64,000 bases of DNA from Phragmites australis (Eukaryota > Streptophyta > Magnoliopsida > Poales > Poaceae): contig NC_084938.1 in NCBI RefSeq assembly GCF_958298935.1, positions 23,107,501 to 23,171,500 of the forward strand. The letters are read 5' to 3'. The position numbers and the translations under genes were made by a program. This document shows, piece by piece, positions 53,736 through 64,000 of the stretch (position 1 is the stretch's first letter; each line of letters opens with the position of its first letter). The notes beneath the pieces are model-generated. The model did not search any database, was not told the origin of the DNA, and worked only from the letters and a program-made list of their open reading frames with translations.

Positions 53736-56700
53736 GAAGAAACGCTGCAACTTTGGACTAGTCTGAATTTGCCCTCCAAGTCTCCGGATGAGGAACAGTA
53801 TGTCCTGGGCTCTGAAGAATTGCTCTCCATTTCTGATGTTGCCATGGCGGGTACGGAAGGGCCCAAATCCATTCGTCCGCAGGGATTCATTCAGAAATGT
53901 GAAGTGCTGGTGCTGATCAATTCTAGTAGTTCCAATAATTTCATCAATGATCAGTTTGCTATGCACTTATCTAGACATTGCAGGCAAATTCCTCCTATGA
54001 AGGTGAGAATTGCTGATAGGGGCATATTGTGCTGTAATCAGGAGTTTGTGCAATGCACATGGTGGGTTCAGGCTGTTTCCTTCTGTACTGATTTGAAGGT
54101 GATGGCATTAGGCAGGTATGATGTGATTCTCGGTATGGGTTGGCTCAAAAATCATAGCTCGATGACTGTGAACTGGAAAAACAAAGTACTAGAATTTGAT
54201 TACCAAGGCCGTAGGGTGACTTTGCGTGGTTAGAAATCTCAGCCCCATCTAGGCAGCATGCTATCTGCAGCAGATTTATGGAGCTTGGTGCGGCGCGAGG
54301 CTATTTTAGAGATGGTCCAGCTTAGCCAGATTCAACAAGTCTCTTTCTCTGGTCATGATGAGGATGGTGAACTCTTGCTAGCACCTATTGCTCAGCTGCT
54401 GTAGGAGTTTGCAGACTTATTCGCCATCCCTACTGGTTTGCCGCCTCGCCGGGATTATGACCACACTATACCACTACTTCTAGGTGCTAAATCTATCAAT
54501 TTGAGGCCGTACCACTATAGCCCGGCTCAGAAAAATGAAATTGAGAAGCAAATCTCAAAGATGCTTGAACAATGTGTTATTCAGGAAGGCCATAGCCCTT
54601 TTGCTTCACCAGTCCTGCTTGTTCAGAAGAAGGATGGATCCTGACGATTCTGCATTGACTACCGCCGATTGAACTCAATCACAGTTAAGAATCGATTTCC
54701 CCTTCCGGTGATTGATGAACTCCTCGATGAGTTAGCAGGATCCTCAATCTTCTCTAGTATTGACATGCGCGCCAGCTATCAACAATTTTTTGAATACGGG
54801 GATACCTTATTTCCATTAAGAGCTTAACGGAATCACATCGTACTTAGATCCTTACATCAACAGAAGTAAGACAACAAAAGATATCAGTTTAAAACCATTG
54901 CTATGCATACTCCAAAGACTGAGAAGTAGAAACTAAACAACTGACAGGAAGGGAGATCGAGAACTTTATCACAAGTAGATGAAAATACTCCTAGCACGTT
55001 CACAAAAGCAACCAACCTAAGGCCAACATTGAGATATCATCTATTTTAATCTTCATCCCTCTATGAGTCTTGCTCCTCATCATTTTCCTCTTCATCTGGT
55101 GGAGGGCACAGAAAGCCACCAAGAACCTTCGAAGAAGGTTGATGCTGCTTCATCACATGGGACATCGTCTGGAGCAGGTTTTGAGCCCCACGAATCAGCT
55201 CCTCCTTGGTCATATCCTTGAGATATTCTGCCAAAAAAGTTAACAAAGAACAAGCATACACAATGATCTCATTAGGATGTCGAATTAGCTACTTATCAAA
55301 ACAAGCCTTACTCCGAGCCTTCCATATAGCCCAACATATAGCAGAAAGACCTATAGAATAGAAACTCTTATCAGCTTTAACATAATCTGATATCCAGTCA
55401 TAATATTGTTGAATAGAACTTGGGATGGTATTAGCCACAATCCAGATGGCAACAACGTTCCACATAGCTTTAGCAATAGGGCACAAAAAGGAGGTGCCTA
55501 CTACTTTCAGGTTGAGTACAGAAATAGCAAGTACCATCACCAACCCACCGCCTTATCATCATGTTATCTTTAGTCAAAATAGAATTCTGTTCAAGAAGCC
55601 ACATGAATATCTTAATTCTTTCAGAAAATTTTGATTTCTAGATATGTTTGTAAGGATGATTAAGAGACTCTCTCATCAACGAACCATACATAGATTTGAC
55701 TGAGTATTTGCCTTTATAACACAGACTCCAGATAATCTCATCATCTAAGTCATTCAGATGAATAGAGGAGGTCCAGTTTTTAATAGTATTCCATTAATTT
55801 TGTAACTCTATAGGAAGCCATCTTCTAAAGGAAATGTTCCACTGGCTCATAAGAACATCAAAGATAGAAATGTTTTTATCCAAACAAATGTTGTATAGGG
55901 TAGGAAACAAGTTAGCTAAAGGTTGTTTCTAGATACAAGCATCCTCTCAGAATCTAGCCTTGCTCCCATTACCAATTAAAATCTTTCTACCTTGAAGATA
56001 GAGAGGCTTCACTTTTATTAAGTCAACCCAACATGGAGAATCATCGAATTCGCATTTCACAAGAGGAACAAAGGTATTTGAAAGATACTTTTTCTTGACA
56101 ATAGACTTCCCAATTCTCTCATTTTTCTTCAATTTCCACCACCACTTACATAACAAAGCATAATTCATTTTCTTCAAGTCTTTAATGCCAAAACCTCCTT
56201 TCACTTTAGGTCTATAAATTTTATGCCATGCAACCAAGTGGTATTTCTTTTTTGTCCCACCCCCTTGCCAAAAGAATCTTCTCTTAGCAAGATCAATATG
56301 TTCAAATATTGTTTTAGGGAGAAGATACATAGAAATGTGATAGATGGGGACATTAGATAAACTAGCATTTATAAGAGTGATCCCCCCCCCCCCCAATGGA
56401 TAAAAGACCACCTTTCCACACATCCAATTTTTTCAGAATCTTCTCTTCCACAGGAATCCAATCAGCAGCATGTAATCTGCTGGGACTCACAGGAACACCA
56501 AGGTATTTTATTGGGAAATGTCCAATTTGACAGTGAAAAAGATCAACATACTCTATTGTTAGCAATTCATCACCTCCCAAACAAATGACTTCACTTTTCT
56601 GAAAATTAATCTTTAAATCATACATTAATTCATAAAGGTAAAGAAGGAGTTTGAGATTATTTGCTTTCACAAGATCATGCTGAATACACAAAATAATGTC

Positions 56701-59470
56701 ATCAGCATACTAAAGTATAGCTATTCCCCCTTCAAAAATATGGGCGGTCGAACCAACAATATCCCTTTTTTCTTGAGCAATTTGAATCATCTTAGCAAGA
56801 CAATCAGCATCTAAATTGAATAAAAAGGGGGACAGAGGATCACCCTGTCTCACCTCCTTATAACTAGTAAAATAGCTGCCAGCTTGATTGTTTAATATCA
56901 CACTTAAAGTTCCACCTTTCACAACACTTTTAATCCAATGCATCCATTTCTCACTAAAACCCCTCATAGACAAACAATTCAGAGTGCACCCTACAGATCA
57001 ACAGAAAACAGCTTTCAAAACACATAATGGGCACTCCGAGTTTCGAGTCATGGCCTATGAACTTACTAGCGCACCAGCCACTTTCCAGAGCATTATGAAC
57101 CGCATCTTGTCACCGTTGTTGCGCAAAGGTATCTTGGTGTTTATTGACGATATTCTAATTTACAATAGTTCCTTGTCGGATCATGTGCAGCTGCTGCGGC
57201 AAGTCTTTACCATCTTGGCCTAGAACAAACCGAAGATCAAGAAGTCAAAGTGTGTTTTTGCCTGACCCAGTCTCATGTACTTAGGCCATGTTATCAATGC
57301 CCACGGTGTCTCAACCAATGTGAAGACTATCCAAACCATCCAACAATGGCCAGTGCCCACATGTGTCAAAGAACTTCGTTGATTTCTAGGGTTAGTGGGT
57401 TACTACTGCAAATTTGTGCGCCATTTTGGGTGGTTCTGTCATCCACATACTAATCTCTTGAAGAAGAATGTCGAGTTACAGTGGAAAGCTGAGCACCAAT
57501 CTGCTTTTGACACACTGAAACAAGCTCTCGTGTCAGCCCCGGTGTTGGTGTTGCCGGATTTCTCCAAGCAATTTGTCATTGAGACTAATGCTGCAGACAA
57601 GGGCATTGCAGCTATGCTTATGCAGGAGGGCCACCCAATTGCATTTTGGAGCAAAACTCTGGGTCTGCGCAATCAAGGTCTCTCCACTTTTGAAAAAGAA
57701 GGGCTAGCTATTATTCTGGTGGTTGATCATTGGTGCCAATATCTCATCCATGGAGAATTTTTGATGTGTACACATCAAAAGAGCCTTATCCACTTGGAGA
57801 CTCAGTGATTGGATATGCCCTGGCAGCAGAAACTTATGACCAAGCTCCTAGACTTCAGTTTCGATTGGTATATAAGAAAGGGCAAGATAACAAGGCTGTT
57901 GATGCGTTGTCTCACTATCCACTGGGTGCAACAACATCAGTGTATGCCATTTCCTCAGTTGTTCCTGCTTGGTTAGAAGCTATCACTGCTGGGTATCAAC
58001 ATGATGTTGTCACTCAGAAGTTACTCGCTCAGTTGTCTGTGGCCGGTGCAACTCTGAAAGACTTCAGCTTAAAGAATGGGATTGTGCACCATAAAAGGGC
58101 GAATTTGGGTAGGCTGCAACCACAAGGTTCAGACAACAATTCTGGAAGCATTACACTCTAGCCCAATTGGTGGCCATTCTTATTTCCAAATGACATATGC
58201 TCGCATTCACAAGCTGTTTTCCTGGCTGGGACTCAAACAGTGCGTCTGCAAGTATGTTGCTTCCTACACAATCTATATGCAAGCAAAATCAGAGCACGTT
58301 CGGTACCTAGGCATGCTCCAACCGCTTCTAGTCCCTGATGCGGCTTGGCAAATCATATCTTTAGACTTCATCGAGGGTTTTCCTCGCTCCAATGGCTTCG
58401 ATTGCATATTGGTCATCATTGACAAATTGACAAAATATGCTCATTTCTTGGCGCTGGCTCACCCTTTCACAGCGGGGCAAGTCGCTCAATTGTATCTCCA
58501 GAACATCTACAAACTCCACGGTATGCCTCAATCCTTGATCTCGGATCACAATCGTGTTTTTACAAGCATACTGTGGAAGGAGTTGTTCAGGCTTGCTAGC
58601 ACTACACTTTGTATGTCTTCGGCATACCATCCGCAATCAGACGGGCAAACCGAGCGCGTGAATCAGTGCTTGGAGGCGTATTTGCATTGTTTCACTCATG
58701 CTTGCCCCCGCAAATGGTATTCTTGGCTTGCATTAGCTGAATTTTGGTATAATACTACTTTGCATTCAGCTCTCGGTTACTCTCCTTTTGAAGCTTGATA
58801 TGGGCACCCTCCTAAGCATTTTGGTCTGACTGACACCTCTATTTGTGCTACTTCTGATCTGGCTCAATGACTTACTGATCGTCAGTTGCAGACCAACTTG
58901 TTGAGGCAGCATCCTGAACGTGCCCGTCAGCGTATGAAAGACCAAGCTGACAAAAGGTGTTCTGAGCGATCATTCAATATTCGCGATTGGGTTTTCCTCA
59001 AGCTGCAGCCCTATATCCAGTCCTCCATTGCTAATCAAGCTAACCATAAACTCTCCTTTCGATATTACGGTCCCTTTCAGGTTGAAGCTCGCAGTGGCGA
59101 TGTTGCATACAAGCTGAAGCTTCCAACAAGCAAGATCCATCCGGTGGTGCACGTGTCTCAGCTCAAGAAGGGTCTACCTCTTGCTACACCGGTGCAAAGT
59201 GCTCTGCCAGACTCCTACAACGGTGATGAGGTCGCGCCATCTACACCTGACAAGATCATTCGATGGCGTCTGTACCACAAAGGCTCCCGGGCGGCTCGCC
59301 AGGTGCTCATCCAGTGGTTGAGACTACCTCCGGAGATGACGACATGGGAAGACGAGTCCGAGTTGCGTGCCCGCTTCCCGTCTGTAGTGGCTTGGGGGCA
59401 AGCCGCGACCCAAGGAGGGAGGATGTTATGGTCAACACCTCTGTCCATAGAGAGGATGATCAATGAGTAG
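53736..59470 (+). pseudogene. Gypsy pol relic (protease, RT, RNase H, integrase, chromodomain)
   Basis: Protease-like region at about 53905-54010 reads LINSSSSNNFIN, where the active-site D-S-G is replaced by N-S-S. The RT N-terminus 54438-54780 (PYHYSPAQKNEIEKQI, SPFASPVLLVQKKDGS) has a TGA at 54642. After the LINE the RT resumes at 56980 (TDQQKTAFKT, VFIDDILIYN). RNase H reads FVIETNAADKGIAAML (57566-57615). Integrase contains SLDFIEGFPRS, SDHNRVF and YHPQSDGQTERVNQ (58360-58670). The C-terminus has HVSQLKKGL and a chromodomain-like VLIQWLRLPPEMTTWED near 59300-59350. Multiple stops. Confidence 0.88.
54788..56972 (-). mobile_element. 5'-truncated LINE inserted in the Gypsy RT
   Basis: Target duplication AACAATT (54781-54787 and 56973-56979), with the T run just after 54787 as the A tail. 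Minus-strand coding order: RT (56972-56710, REVRQGDPLSPFLF-like EVRQGDPLSPFLFNLD; 56691-56362, INFQKSEVICLG, HFPIKYLGVPVS), then zf-RVT (56423-55290, CWVDLIKVKPLYLQGR, CWAIWKARSKACFDK). It ends DEEENDEEQDS at 55061. It shares its 3' end (TATCCCCGTATT then A) with the LINE at 49424. A C10 run lies near 56383-56394. Confidence 0.88.
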
Positions 59471-59756
59471 AGGACCAAGGTGCTACTAGGCATGGGTCAG
59501 AAAGGAGAGCGCGAGGCATAAGGGTGTTCAAACTCAATTCACGATACCTGTCAGGCCAGTAGACTGTATAATTGGATAGCTATGAGGTTTAAAGACCCGA
59601 GCGTGAGAACGAGGAGACAAAAACTCTGAACAAAATGCCAGACTCAATACAACTATCCTCCCTCTATCTCTCTTATCCTCCTGTTCTTGCTTCTTCCTCC
59701 TTCGATTCCCTTCTCCAAATCCCCGTCCCTTTCTCCGATCGATCGGAAACGTGCCA
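59424..59756 (+). repeat. Gypsy 3' LTR
   Basis: 333 bp, TGTTATGGTCAACACC to GGAAACGTGCCA, directly after the polypurine tract. Confidence 0.88.
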
Positions 59757-59761
59757 GGGGC

Positions 59762-62700
59762 CCTGACGAGACGACAGGAAGAGGTCGGCATGAGGCTGTG
59801 TAGTGTCCACTTTATTCGCTTGTCACCTCAGAAAGTCGGCAGCGGGTGGTCGGTCAAGCGCTTTTCCTTCCCGAAGGTGGAATTCGAGTCCGGATCGCAG
59901 CACCGTGCACAGTTATCTGACACTGCCTGCATGTCCCACCGGTCCTGCACCGTCCTGTCCCGTAGGCACGGTCTGATTGGCCCGCTGATCATCGCCGACC
60001 AGCGCAGCGCAGCACGTTTTCTTATTTCCTTTTCACTCCCATTGTGAAATCCGATTGCATGTCATGGCTCGGTGCGAATGTAGTGGATTTCGAAGGTAAA
60101 AGCAAGGCTGCAAATTACTAGCTCGGCAGTTTGCTTTTGCCTACAGTGTCACGAGTCACGACAGCGTGAGATGAATTGGACGGCATCAAACAGATGGCGG
60201 AATCGCAGATGTGCCGATTAATTTCTCAGTATCTCTAATAAATAGTCTGAAATTTTATTCTCTACAGTATTATTATAGTATTATTTAATATTATTATAAT
60301 ATTTTATTTTTTACCTCCAGCAGCTATTGTATTCTTTATATTATATTATTTTTCTTCTCCTTCAAACTCACAGTTATTATCTGTAAATATTATTGAAAAA
60401 AAAGAGAGTATACCTCAAATTTAAGTACCTTACCCTAGTGAAAGCGCTAGATGTCACCTCTTCTAATACGACAGGAGAAAGCAAATATGGCAAAAGTGAC
60501 TGCATAGTGATGCAAATGGCGGATGCTACCTCCGTTGGAGATGCCTCATGACACGGTCAAGAAATACAATTTCCACAGTCCTTTGATTTTGAAGCTCTCA
60601 GAACTAATAGTAGTACTATTTTGATACGAGTAAGCAGCCTCCAAAAGAAGCGAGCAATGATTTTAGGAACCACCTCTTGGTATGATCGCAGAGGTGTAAA
60701 GATATTATTTCACTTACTATAATTTAAATTTTAATATTCCCTATTTACATATAATCAAGTATTTTTAGTATTATTATTTGTAAACATGCGATAAGAATAT
60801 ATTTATGGATATGCGTGAGTAGTGGGCGACGCTCCGACGTTGACGGCAGCTTGACGCTCCACTCCCTCCACCCGTCCACCGTGGAGCTGTTGCCAATCTG
60901 TCCGCGCTTGTCGCCGTCGACTTGCCGATGTTCACTTGCCGATACTGCCCCTGCCCCGTGCTGTTTGGTGGAAAATCGAGGCTCACGGCCTCAACATGGT
61001 TCGCATTTTTGGTGCTTCAACACTGAATAAAGAACACGCGGGCCGTGTTTAACAGGAGGCAGGACGATTAAACAATAGCATTATTTATACTTGCGGCCAA
61101 CTTTCTTTCTTTTTAATATTCACTCGCCTGTGTGGTAATTGCAAAATCCACGTTTTCACTGTTTCCTTTTTTCACTTATTAATTCACAACAATCAAAATA
61201 GCTTGTTAGTTAATTAAGTTAAACTAATGTTGATCCACGGATATCTACGGGACGCTTCACGCACATCTTAAAAAAAAACTTGGTTTTCTAGTGTAGTGCG
61301 GAGGAGAGCTTAAACACCCCCAAACCTGTATTCACGTCCTTGATTTCTATTTTCGGCACTCAATGTAAATGCTACCATATCTCTCGGTCAATTTTTGAAA
61401 ATAAGAAACACTATTTTACACTTTTAAATTAATTTTAAAAGTATGACCACTAGCATATCTTTAGAGCAGAAGAAAGATGTATTTCACCATAATTTCTGCA
61501 TAAATAAACTTATTTTGATGATATATGTAGGAAAATCAGTGTGTACTGATAGGAATACATACTCTCCATTTAATTCATAATCAATCTCGTTATAACTAAA
61601 ATATATAATACTTTCTGATATGTATATGTTGTTTTCTTTTATATATGTATATATATATATATATATATTCTAATATGTATATACTTCTTTATAAGTGAAA
61701 TATATATATTTTTTAGAGTTATATATTATTTTTAAAGATGTACATGCTCTTTACTAAATATAGATTAGAGGGAGAGTATGTAACTGAGAATAAAAAAGGT
61801 GGCCTGCCTATACTCACCCAGGTGATTTAAAAGAAAATCTCATTCATATTTCTAACCATTAGATCTAAGATCTATGGCTTAAACTTGTATTAGATGATAG
61901 CAATAACAAAAATTCAGATGAGAGTGAGGTGGTTTTCATTTGAATTTCTTCCTTACACCATTATTACTTAAAAATTACATAAAAATATGATTAAAATTTT
62001 CGTGTAAAGTAGTTATAACTTTAATATAAGCTAACTGTAATTGATATAAAATTTGTATGTGTAAGTATTATAAAAAATTAGGGTGAGAAGAGAGAGGCAG
62101 AATTGTCTGAATTTTGTAAAAGGCTAACCATCCAACACAAATTCTAGTACAGATCTAATAAATAAAAATTCAGTTGAGATCACTCTTTGATTTGTCTAGG
62201 TGAGATATAGCAAAGCTGAAAAAAAAAAGACTTAGATAAGTTGACAAAACTAATAATGACTGGAAAAAAAATCTTCGTTCCCTAGTGTGGTTTGACGACC
62301 AGATAAGAACACAGGACCAGCTTTTATCTGAAAATTAAACTTATCAGGTTTATTTATATCTTGGAGTATTGGACCACAGCACTCCCTTATCCAAAACAGC
62401 AAATCCTTCTCCGGTAGGGCCATGAGCCACGACCGACCTCTGCATCACGTCGGACGTGCTGAACCTCCTCGTCAGTCACCCTGCTCCACCCCTTTGACCC
62501 TTTCAACGACTCAGACGCACAGGAGGTAAGGTTTACAAATACACTTGATGTCTAAAAACCGGTCTTTTGTAATTATTATGAAAACCGTGATAATCAAATA
62601 GTAATTCGATTGAATTCGATAGAAATCAGTTGAATTTCGTTATTTTTTAAAAAATAAATTTTTAATTTTTAATTTAATCGAAAATCGAACGATTTATAAA

Positions 62701-62940
62701 TACAATTCGAACCGAATCGGTAGGTAACCGTAATAATTAAGCGGTTATCGATAATTTTATGAACAAGCTAGAAGGGCAGAGGCCAAAACCGGGATGAAAA
62801 AAAGAGGACGGAAACCAGCGGCCCCAACACGCGCACATTTCACACGTTTTCTTCGCGCGGCTAAGGACGCCCCTGATCAGAGCGGCAGAGCTTAGTTAGT
62901 CCGTGCGCTCCACTGTCCTCCGCGTCGGCTGCGACGTCAA
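59762..62940. other. Intergenic, no gene seen
   Basis: A GC-rich frame at 59751-60047 has no recognised domain. 60228-60548 may be a MITE (GTATCTCTAATA left, GGCATCTCCAACGG inverted right) but the match is weak. A (TA)n microsatellite is at about 61648-61668. Strongly AT-rich with GAACCGAAT and ACCGTAATAA words near 62560-62760. Confidence 0.5.
61648..61668. repeat. (TA)n microsatellite
   Basis: About ten TA units in an AT-rich context. Confidence 0.85.
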
Positions 62941-62945
62941 CCTCG

Positions 62946-62952
62946 TATAAAA
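62946..62952 (+). promoter_or_regulatory. TATA box of the ERF gene
   Basis: TATAAAA lies 91 bp upstream of the first ATG at 63037, predicting transcription from about 62975 and a roughly 60-base leader. Confidence 0.75.
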
Positions 62953-63036
62953 GCCTCTCGCCCTCCATGCTCCTGCTCAGTTCAAGCGGCGCCTCGCCAT
63001 CAGCCAAAACACACGAGCTCAGAGACAGCACCACCC

Positions 63037-63831
63037 ATGACCAATCGCATCTTCTCCATGGGAGGGAACCAGGAGTACAAGATCCGATACAACGGCCACC
63101 TCGACGCTCCTTCGCCGAGCTCCGCCAGCGCCGATCCGCCGGAGCCTCCACCACAGGTGGCTGCGCCGTTCGCAGGGAAGCTGATCGACTCCGAGCAGGA
63201 GCACACCGTCATTGTCGCCGCCCTGCTGCACGTCATCTCCGGGTATACCACGCCGCCGCCTGAGATCTTCCCGGCGGCGCGCGGGGAGGTGTGCCGGGTG
63301 TGCGGGATGGAGCAGTGCCTCGGCTGCGAGTTCTTCGCGGGGGAGGCCGCCGCGGTGGTCGCATTGGGCGGCGCGGAGAAGGTGGCCGCCGCCGCCGACG
63401 CGGCGGCGGGAGGGCAGAGGAGGCGGAGGAAGAAGAAGAACAAGTACCGCGGCGTGCGGCAGCGGCCGTGGGGCAAGTGGGCTGCGGAGATCCGCGACCC
63501 GCGCCGCGCGGTGCGCAAGTGGCTCGGGACGTTCGACACCGCCGAGGAGGCGGCCAAGGCTTACGACAGCGCCGCCATTGAGTTCCGCGGCCCGCGCGCC
63601 AAGCTCAACTTCCCGTTCCCCGAGCAACCGACCGCCCACGACGATGGCAATGACGACGCAAGTGCCGCGGGGAAGTCGTCAGATACATGGTCGCCGTCGT
63701 TGTGCAGTGCGGAAGCCAAGGAGCTCGGTGGAGAGGAAACAGGGGAGCAGCTCTGGGAAGGCTTGCAAGACCTGATGAAGCTGGACGAAGCCGAGCTCTG
63801 GTTCCCGCCAACTTCTAGCGCCTGGAATTGA
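63037..63831 (+). CDS. AP2/ERF transcription factor, group X-like
   Basis: A single-exon 264-residue ERF that should bind GCC-box-type promoters in the nucleus. The AP2 domain spans about residues 136-195 ([20 protein letters not shown], then [15 protein letters not shown] and [11 protein letters not shown]), with Ala149 and Asp154 at the ERF-type positions 14 and 19. A basic run RRRRKKKNK (128-136) is a likely nuclear signal. Upstream are [14 protein letters not shown] (56-69) and a cysteine motif C86-X2-C89-X4-C94-X2-C97, features of ERF group X (ABR1/RAP2.6-like) proteins. The acidic C-terminus ([20 protein letters not shown]) may activate transcription. The start could instead be Met8 (63058, MGGNQ). 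Stop TGA at 63829. Intact. Group members respond to stress, wounding and ABA, but nothing here shows its regulation. Confidence 0.93.
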   Translation: MTNRIFSMGGNQEYKIRYNGHLDAPSPSSASADPPEPPPQVAAPFAGKLIDSEQEHTVIVAALLHVISGYTTPPPEIFPAARGEVCRVCGMEQCLGCEFFAGEAAAVVALGGAEKVAAAADAAAGGQRRRRKKKNKYRGVRQRPWGKWAAEIRDPRRAVRKWLGTFDTAEEAAKAYDSAAIEFRGPRAKLNFPFPEQPTAHDDGNDDASAAGKSSDTWSPSLCSAEAKELGGEETGEQLWEGLQDLMKLDEAELWFPPTSSAWN

Positions 63832-64000
63832 AATGTTTGGGATTAGATCCCAACCGTTGAAGTAGATGGAAAAGACCATCGTAGCCTTTCACTTCTTTTT
63901 TTTTTTGGCTATTATTTCTTTAGCTCTGTTGTACAGCTATTTGAAGAAAGCAGAGTTTGTGAATTATCACTAGAACTGTATTTAGAGCTTGTTTGGTTGG
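63832..64000 (+). other. 3' flank of the ERF gene
   Basis: Probable 3' untranslated region with a T11 run near 63895-63906. The last bases, GCTTGTTTGGTTGG, resemble the GTTTGGTT end of MITEs like that at 8418, so a transposon may start at the window edge. Confidence 0.4.

Larger units (their letters stand above)
52075..59756 (+). mobile_element. Reina-type Ty3/Gypsy chromovirus, interrupted by a LINE
   Basis: 5' LTR 52075-52406 and 3' LTR 59424-59756 (about 333 bp, TGT..GTGACA and TGT..GTGCCA). Primer binding site TTGGTATTAGAGC (52408-52420), polypurine tract AAGGAGGGAGGA before the 3' LTR. Flanks are GGGGG left and GGGGC right. Without the 2.2-kb LINE it is about 5.5 kb. Order gag, protease, RT, RNase H, integrase, chromodomain. 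The small size, short LTRs and chromodomain suggest the Reina lineage. The LTRs differ at many positions (more than 10% by eye), and the ORFs carry many stops, so it is old. Confidence 0.9.

Noticed and set aside
59751..60047. A 98-codon frame right of the Gypsy 3' LTR
   Set aside because: It starts within the LTR end and has no recognisable domain or promoter.
60228..60548. Possible MITE with GCATCTCCAA-type ends
   Set aside because: Ends match at only about 7 of 11 bases and no target duplication is clear.
63000..63639. Long antisense frames opposite the ERF gene
   Set aside because: Shadows of GC-rich coding sequence; they lack conserved domains, while the sense frame has a clear AP2 domain.

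Overview
The window is nuclear DNA from a grass (Poaceae). The evidence is two cereal-type alpha-amylase genes with cereal intron positions, an AP2/ERF transcription factor of grass-like GC-rich composition, and a nested transposon load (Sirevirus and other Copia, Reina-type Gypsy, CACTA, LINE, hAT, MITE) typical of grass intergenic DNA. The exact species cannot be read from the sequence. Only two protein-coding host genes look intact: alpha-amylase 1 (6448-7988, minus) and an ERF group X-like gene (63037-63831, plus).

Layout. 1-4900: remains of CACTA (En/Spm) transposons, with a tnp2 C-terminal piece, a Transposase_24-type piece, and two copies of a long foldback. 6448-8105: intact three-exon alpha-amylase on the minus strand. 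8418-8696: a MITE. 9605-21384: an 11.8-kb Sirevirus (Copia, minus strand) with TSD GAGCT, 1.6-kb LTRs rich in CCGG palindromes, gag, pol and an envelope-like ORF. 21471-22172: a Ds-like hAT element. 24542-31240: a second alpha-amylase on the plus strand, head-to-head with the first. Its promoter carries the G-box plus tandem TATCCA layout of sugar-starvation alpha-Amy3 genes, but its third exon is split by a 4.8-kb Copia element (25538-30361). 33566-38577: a CACTA element with TSD TAT. 38581-38720: a relic of a third alpha-amylase. 39071-49261: a full-length but decayed LINE with a 17-bp TSD, itself interrupted by a 2.9-kb solo LTR. 49424-50817: a truncated LINE with a foldback 5' end. 52075-59756: a Reina-type Gypsy whose reverse transcriptase is split by another truncated LINE. 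62946-63831: ERF gene and promoter.

Reading as a whole: this was an alpha-amylase cluster (one gene leftward, one gene and one relic rightward) that was pulled apart by nested transposons. The Sirevirus and the Copia inside amylase 2 are young, with LTRs about 1-1.5% different by eye. The Reina Gypsy is much older. All four premature stops in the Copia polyprotein are TAG in an otherwise open frame, consistent with CAG to TAG decay in the plant CHG methylation context. I saw no convincing undescribed multi-gene system. The most unusual items are the TAG-only decay, the LTR ends that resemble splice sites inside the amylase exon, the repeated 200-bp foldbacks in the CACTA relics, and the LINE with an inverted duplicated 5' end.
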